A DNA stretch of 6,871 nucleotides from assembly GCA_028682845.1 (NCBI GenBank), contig JAJRAT010000190.1:1-6871 (forward strand), in the 5' to 3' direction. The notes under the pieces are model-generated. The model saw only the letters and a program-made list of their open reading frames with translations, was not told the origin of the DNA and did no database searches. The first letter of the stretch is position 1. The number at the start of each line of letters is the position of its first letter. A program made the translations under genes and the position numbers. Source of the stretch: Methanothrix sp. (lineage in GTDB: Archaea > Halobacteriota > Methanosarcinia > Methanotrichales > Methanotrichaceae). This document shows, piece after piece, positions 5,684 to 6,871 of this stretch.

Positions 5684-6841
5684 CTATCTGCCGAGCGCCG
5701 AAATGCTCCTGAACCGCGTCACAGCTTCGGCGATGCTTGCCGCCACATAGTCCACATCGTCTCCGGTATTCGAGCGGCCCATAGTGATCCTCAGTGAGCC
5801 GTGGCACTCCTCCGGCTTAAGGCCCAGCGAGAGCAGCACGTGACTTGGCTCCAGCTTCTTGGAGGAGCAGGCCGAGCCGGTGGAGACACCGATGCCTTTT
5901 GCGTCCAAAAAGAGCAGAAGCGACTCGCCCTCCACGTACTTGAAGCTGAAATTCAGGTTGCCGGGCAGCCTCTTGGTCATGGAGCCGTTAATCCAGGCAT
6001 CCTTGACCTTCTCCAGAACCAGTTTGGCCAGCCGGTCGCGCAGATGCGTCAACCTCTCCGCCTCTGAAGCCATGATCTCGGATGCGAGATCTGCAGCCCG
6101 GGCCAGGCCCACGATGCCCGCCACGTTCTCCGTTCCGGAGCGCAGGCCGCGCTCGTGGCCGCCGCCCTGCACGATGCTCTCAAGCCTGGTGCCCTTGCGC
6201 ACGTACAGAGCGCCCACGCCCTTGGGCCCGTAGAATTTGTGCGCGGAGAGCGAGAGCAGATCGACGCCAAGGTCGTTCACCTTTGTCTCGATCTTGCCGA
6301 CGCTCTGCACGGCGTCGGTATGGAAGTAGATGTCTTTTTCAGCAGCGATCTTGCCGATCTCCTCCAGCGGCTGGATGGTCCCGACCTCGTTGTTGGCGTG
6401 CATGACCGAGATCAAAATAGTGTCTTTGCGAATGGCCGCCTCAAGAGCCGCGGGATCGACCAGGCCGTCTGCGTTCACGGGGAGGTAGGTAACCTCGAAT
6501 CCGTCCTTTTGCAGCTTTCTACACGTCTCCAGGATTGCCGGGTGCTCGATGGCGGTGGTGATGATGTGCCTGCCCTTCTCGCGGCTACGGAGAGCGATGC
6601 CCTTCAGGGAAAGGTTGTCGGACTCCGTGCCGCCGGAGGTGAAGATGATCTCCTCTGCATTAGCACCCAGAAGCTTCGCCACCTTCTCTCGGGAGGCTTC
6701 CAGGGCCTCTTTGGCCTCCAGGCCGAAGCTGTGCAGACTGCTGGCATTTCCGAATTTCAAGGAAAAGAATGGCAGCATGGCCTCCAAGACCTCCGGGGCC
6801 ACGGGGGTGGTGGCGGAGTGATCCATGTAAATGCGCTTCAT
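5684..6841 (-). CDS. nifS: Cysteine desulfurase, NifS/IscS family (group I)
   Basis: This PLP enzyme takes sulfur from L-cysteine, leaving alanine, and passes it as a persulfide for Fe-S cluster assembly, normally to a NifU/IscU scaffold. It has 385 residues, the usual length. Visible marks are the N-terminal YMDHSATTP (5-13), SGGTESDN (69-76), the PLP-stacking H100 in AIEHPA, HTDAVQ (174-179) for the cofactor ring, the Schiff-base lysine K202 in SAHKFYGPKG, RSGTEN (234-239), and catalytic C325 in TGSACSS, then RITMGR (351-356). GGTESDN favours NifS over IscS-type GATESNN. The C-terminal tail after RFRSISA is short. The ATG at 6841 gives the standard family N-terminus; the frame stays open for ten codons upstream to the window edge without another usual start, so a longer form cannot be excluded. 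The ribosome binding site is weak (GGCGAG). A scaffold gene may lie upstream, outside the window. Confidence 0.95.
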   Translation of the reverse strand: MKRIYMDHSATTPVAPEVLEAMLPFFSLKFGNASSLHSFGLEAKEALEASREKVAKLLGANAEEIIFTSGGTESDNLSLKGIALRSREKGRHIITTAIEHPAILETCRKLQKDGFEVTYLPVNADGLVDPAALEAAIRKDTILISVMHANNEVGTIQPLEEIGKIAAEKDIYFHTDAVQSVGKIETKVNDLGVDLLSLSAHKFYGPKGVGALYVRKGTRLESIVQGGGHERGLRSGTENVAGIVGLARAADLASEIMASEAERLTHLRDRLAKLVLEKVKDAWINGSMTKRLPGNLNFSFKYVEGESLLLFLDAKGIGVSTGSACSSKKLEPSHVLLSLGLKPEECHGSLRITMGRSNTGDDVDYVAASIAEAVTRFRSISALGR

Positions 6842-6871
6842 TCTCGCCAGTATGCCGGCATCCGGTAAATA

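Noticed and set aside
5590..5686. TAG read-through (pyrrolysine) extension of nifS
   Set aside because: The frame continues for about 30 codons past TAG, but through the CA repeat and the probable terminator stem, and the family normally ends here.
5541..5807. 88-codon minus-strand frame running from inside nifS into the intergenic region
   Set aside because: It starts inside nifS in another frame, runs through the terminator stem and T-rich tract, and has no recognisable features.
6155..6868. 237-codon open frame on the plus strand opposite nifS
   Set aside because: It is antisense to a fully recognisable cysteine desulfurase and has no recognisable protein features.

Overview
This 6.9 kb window most likely comes from a methanogenic archaeon, with Methanothrix/Methanosaeta-like Methanosarcinales as my best guess. 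The guess rests on three things. The CobN-type metallochelatase large subunit has a cysteine-rich loop that I associate with methanogen homologues. The transcript ends look archaeal, with an oligo-T tract after the permease gene. GC-rich genes are separated by strongly AT-rich intergenic DNA. No ribosomal RNA or marker gene is present, so the assignment is inference.

Layout from left to right. The tail of an ABC-2 type permease (2-415, +) enters from the left edge. A convergent intergenic region of about 314 bp (416-729) holds no gene but is crowded with repeats: two small hairpins, a 16-bp tandem repeat in about five copies, a 9-bp GC-rich duplication, a long imperfect inverted repeat, and a T10 tract on the minus strand. 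Three minus-strand genes follow. Read in their direction of transcription they are a NifS/IscS-type cysteine desulfurase (6841-5684), an AT-rich 374-bp gap with a probable terminator and a cluster of TCTGC-type direct repeats, a 1261-residue CobN-like protein (5309-1524) with a strong GGAGGT ribosome binding site, and a second ABC-2 permease (1518-730) only 5 nt after the cobN stop.

Functionally, the CobN-like gene and the permease behind it look like one transcription unit. No ATP-binding ABC subunit and no CobS/CobT or ChlI/ChlD-type AAA+ partner is visible beside them. The cysteine desulfurase appears to be a separate unit and would supply sulfur for Fe-S clusters. No mobile element, CRISPR array, tRNA or rRNA is visible. 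The points most worth a second look are the extra cysteines in the CobN homologue, its coupling to an apparently orphan permease, the direct-repeat cluster upstream of cobN, and the hairpin-dense region between the convergent permeases.
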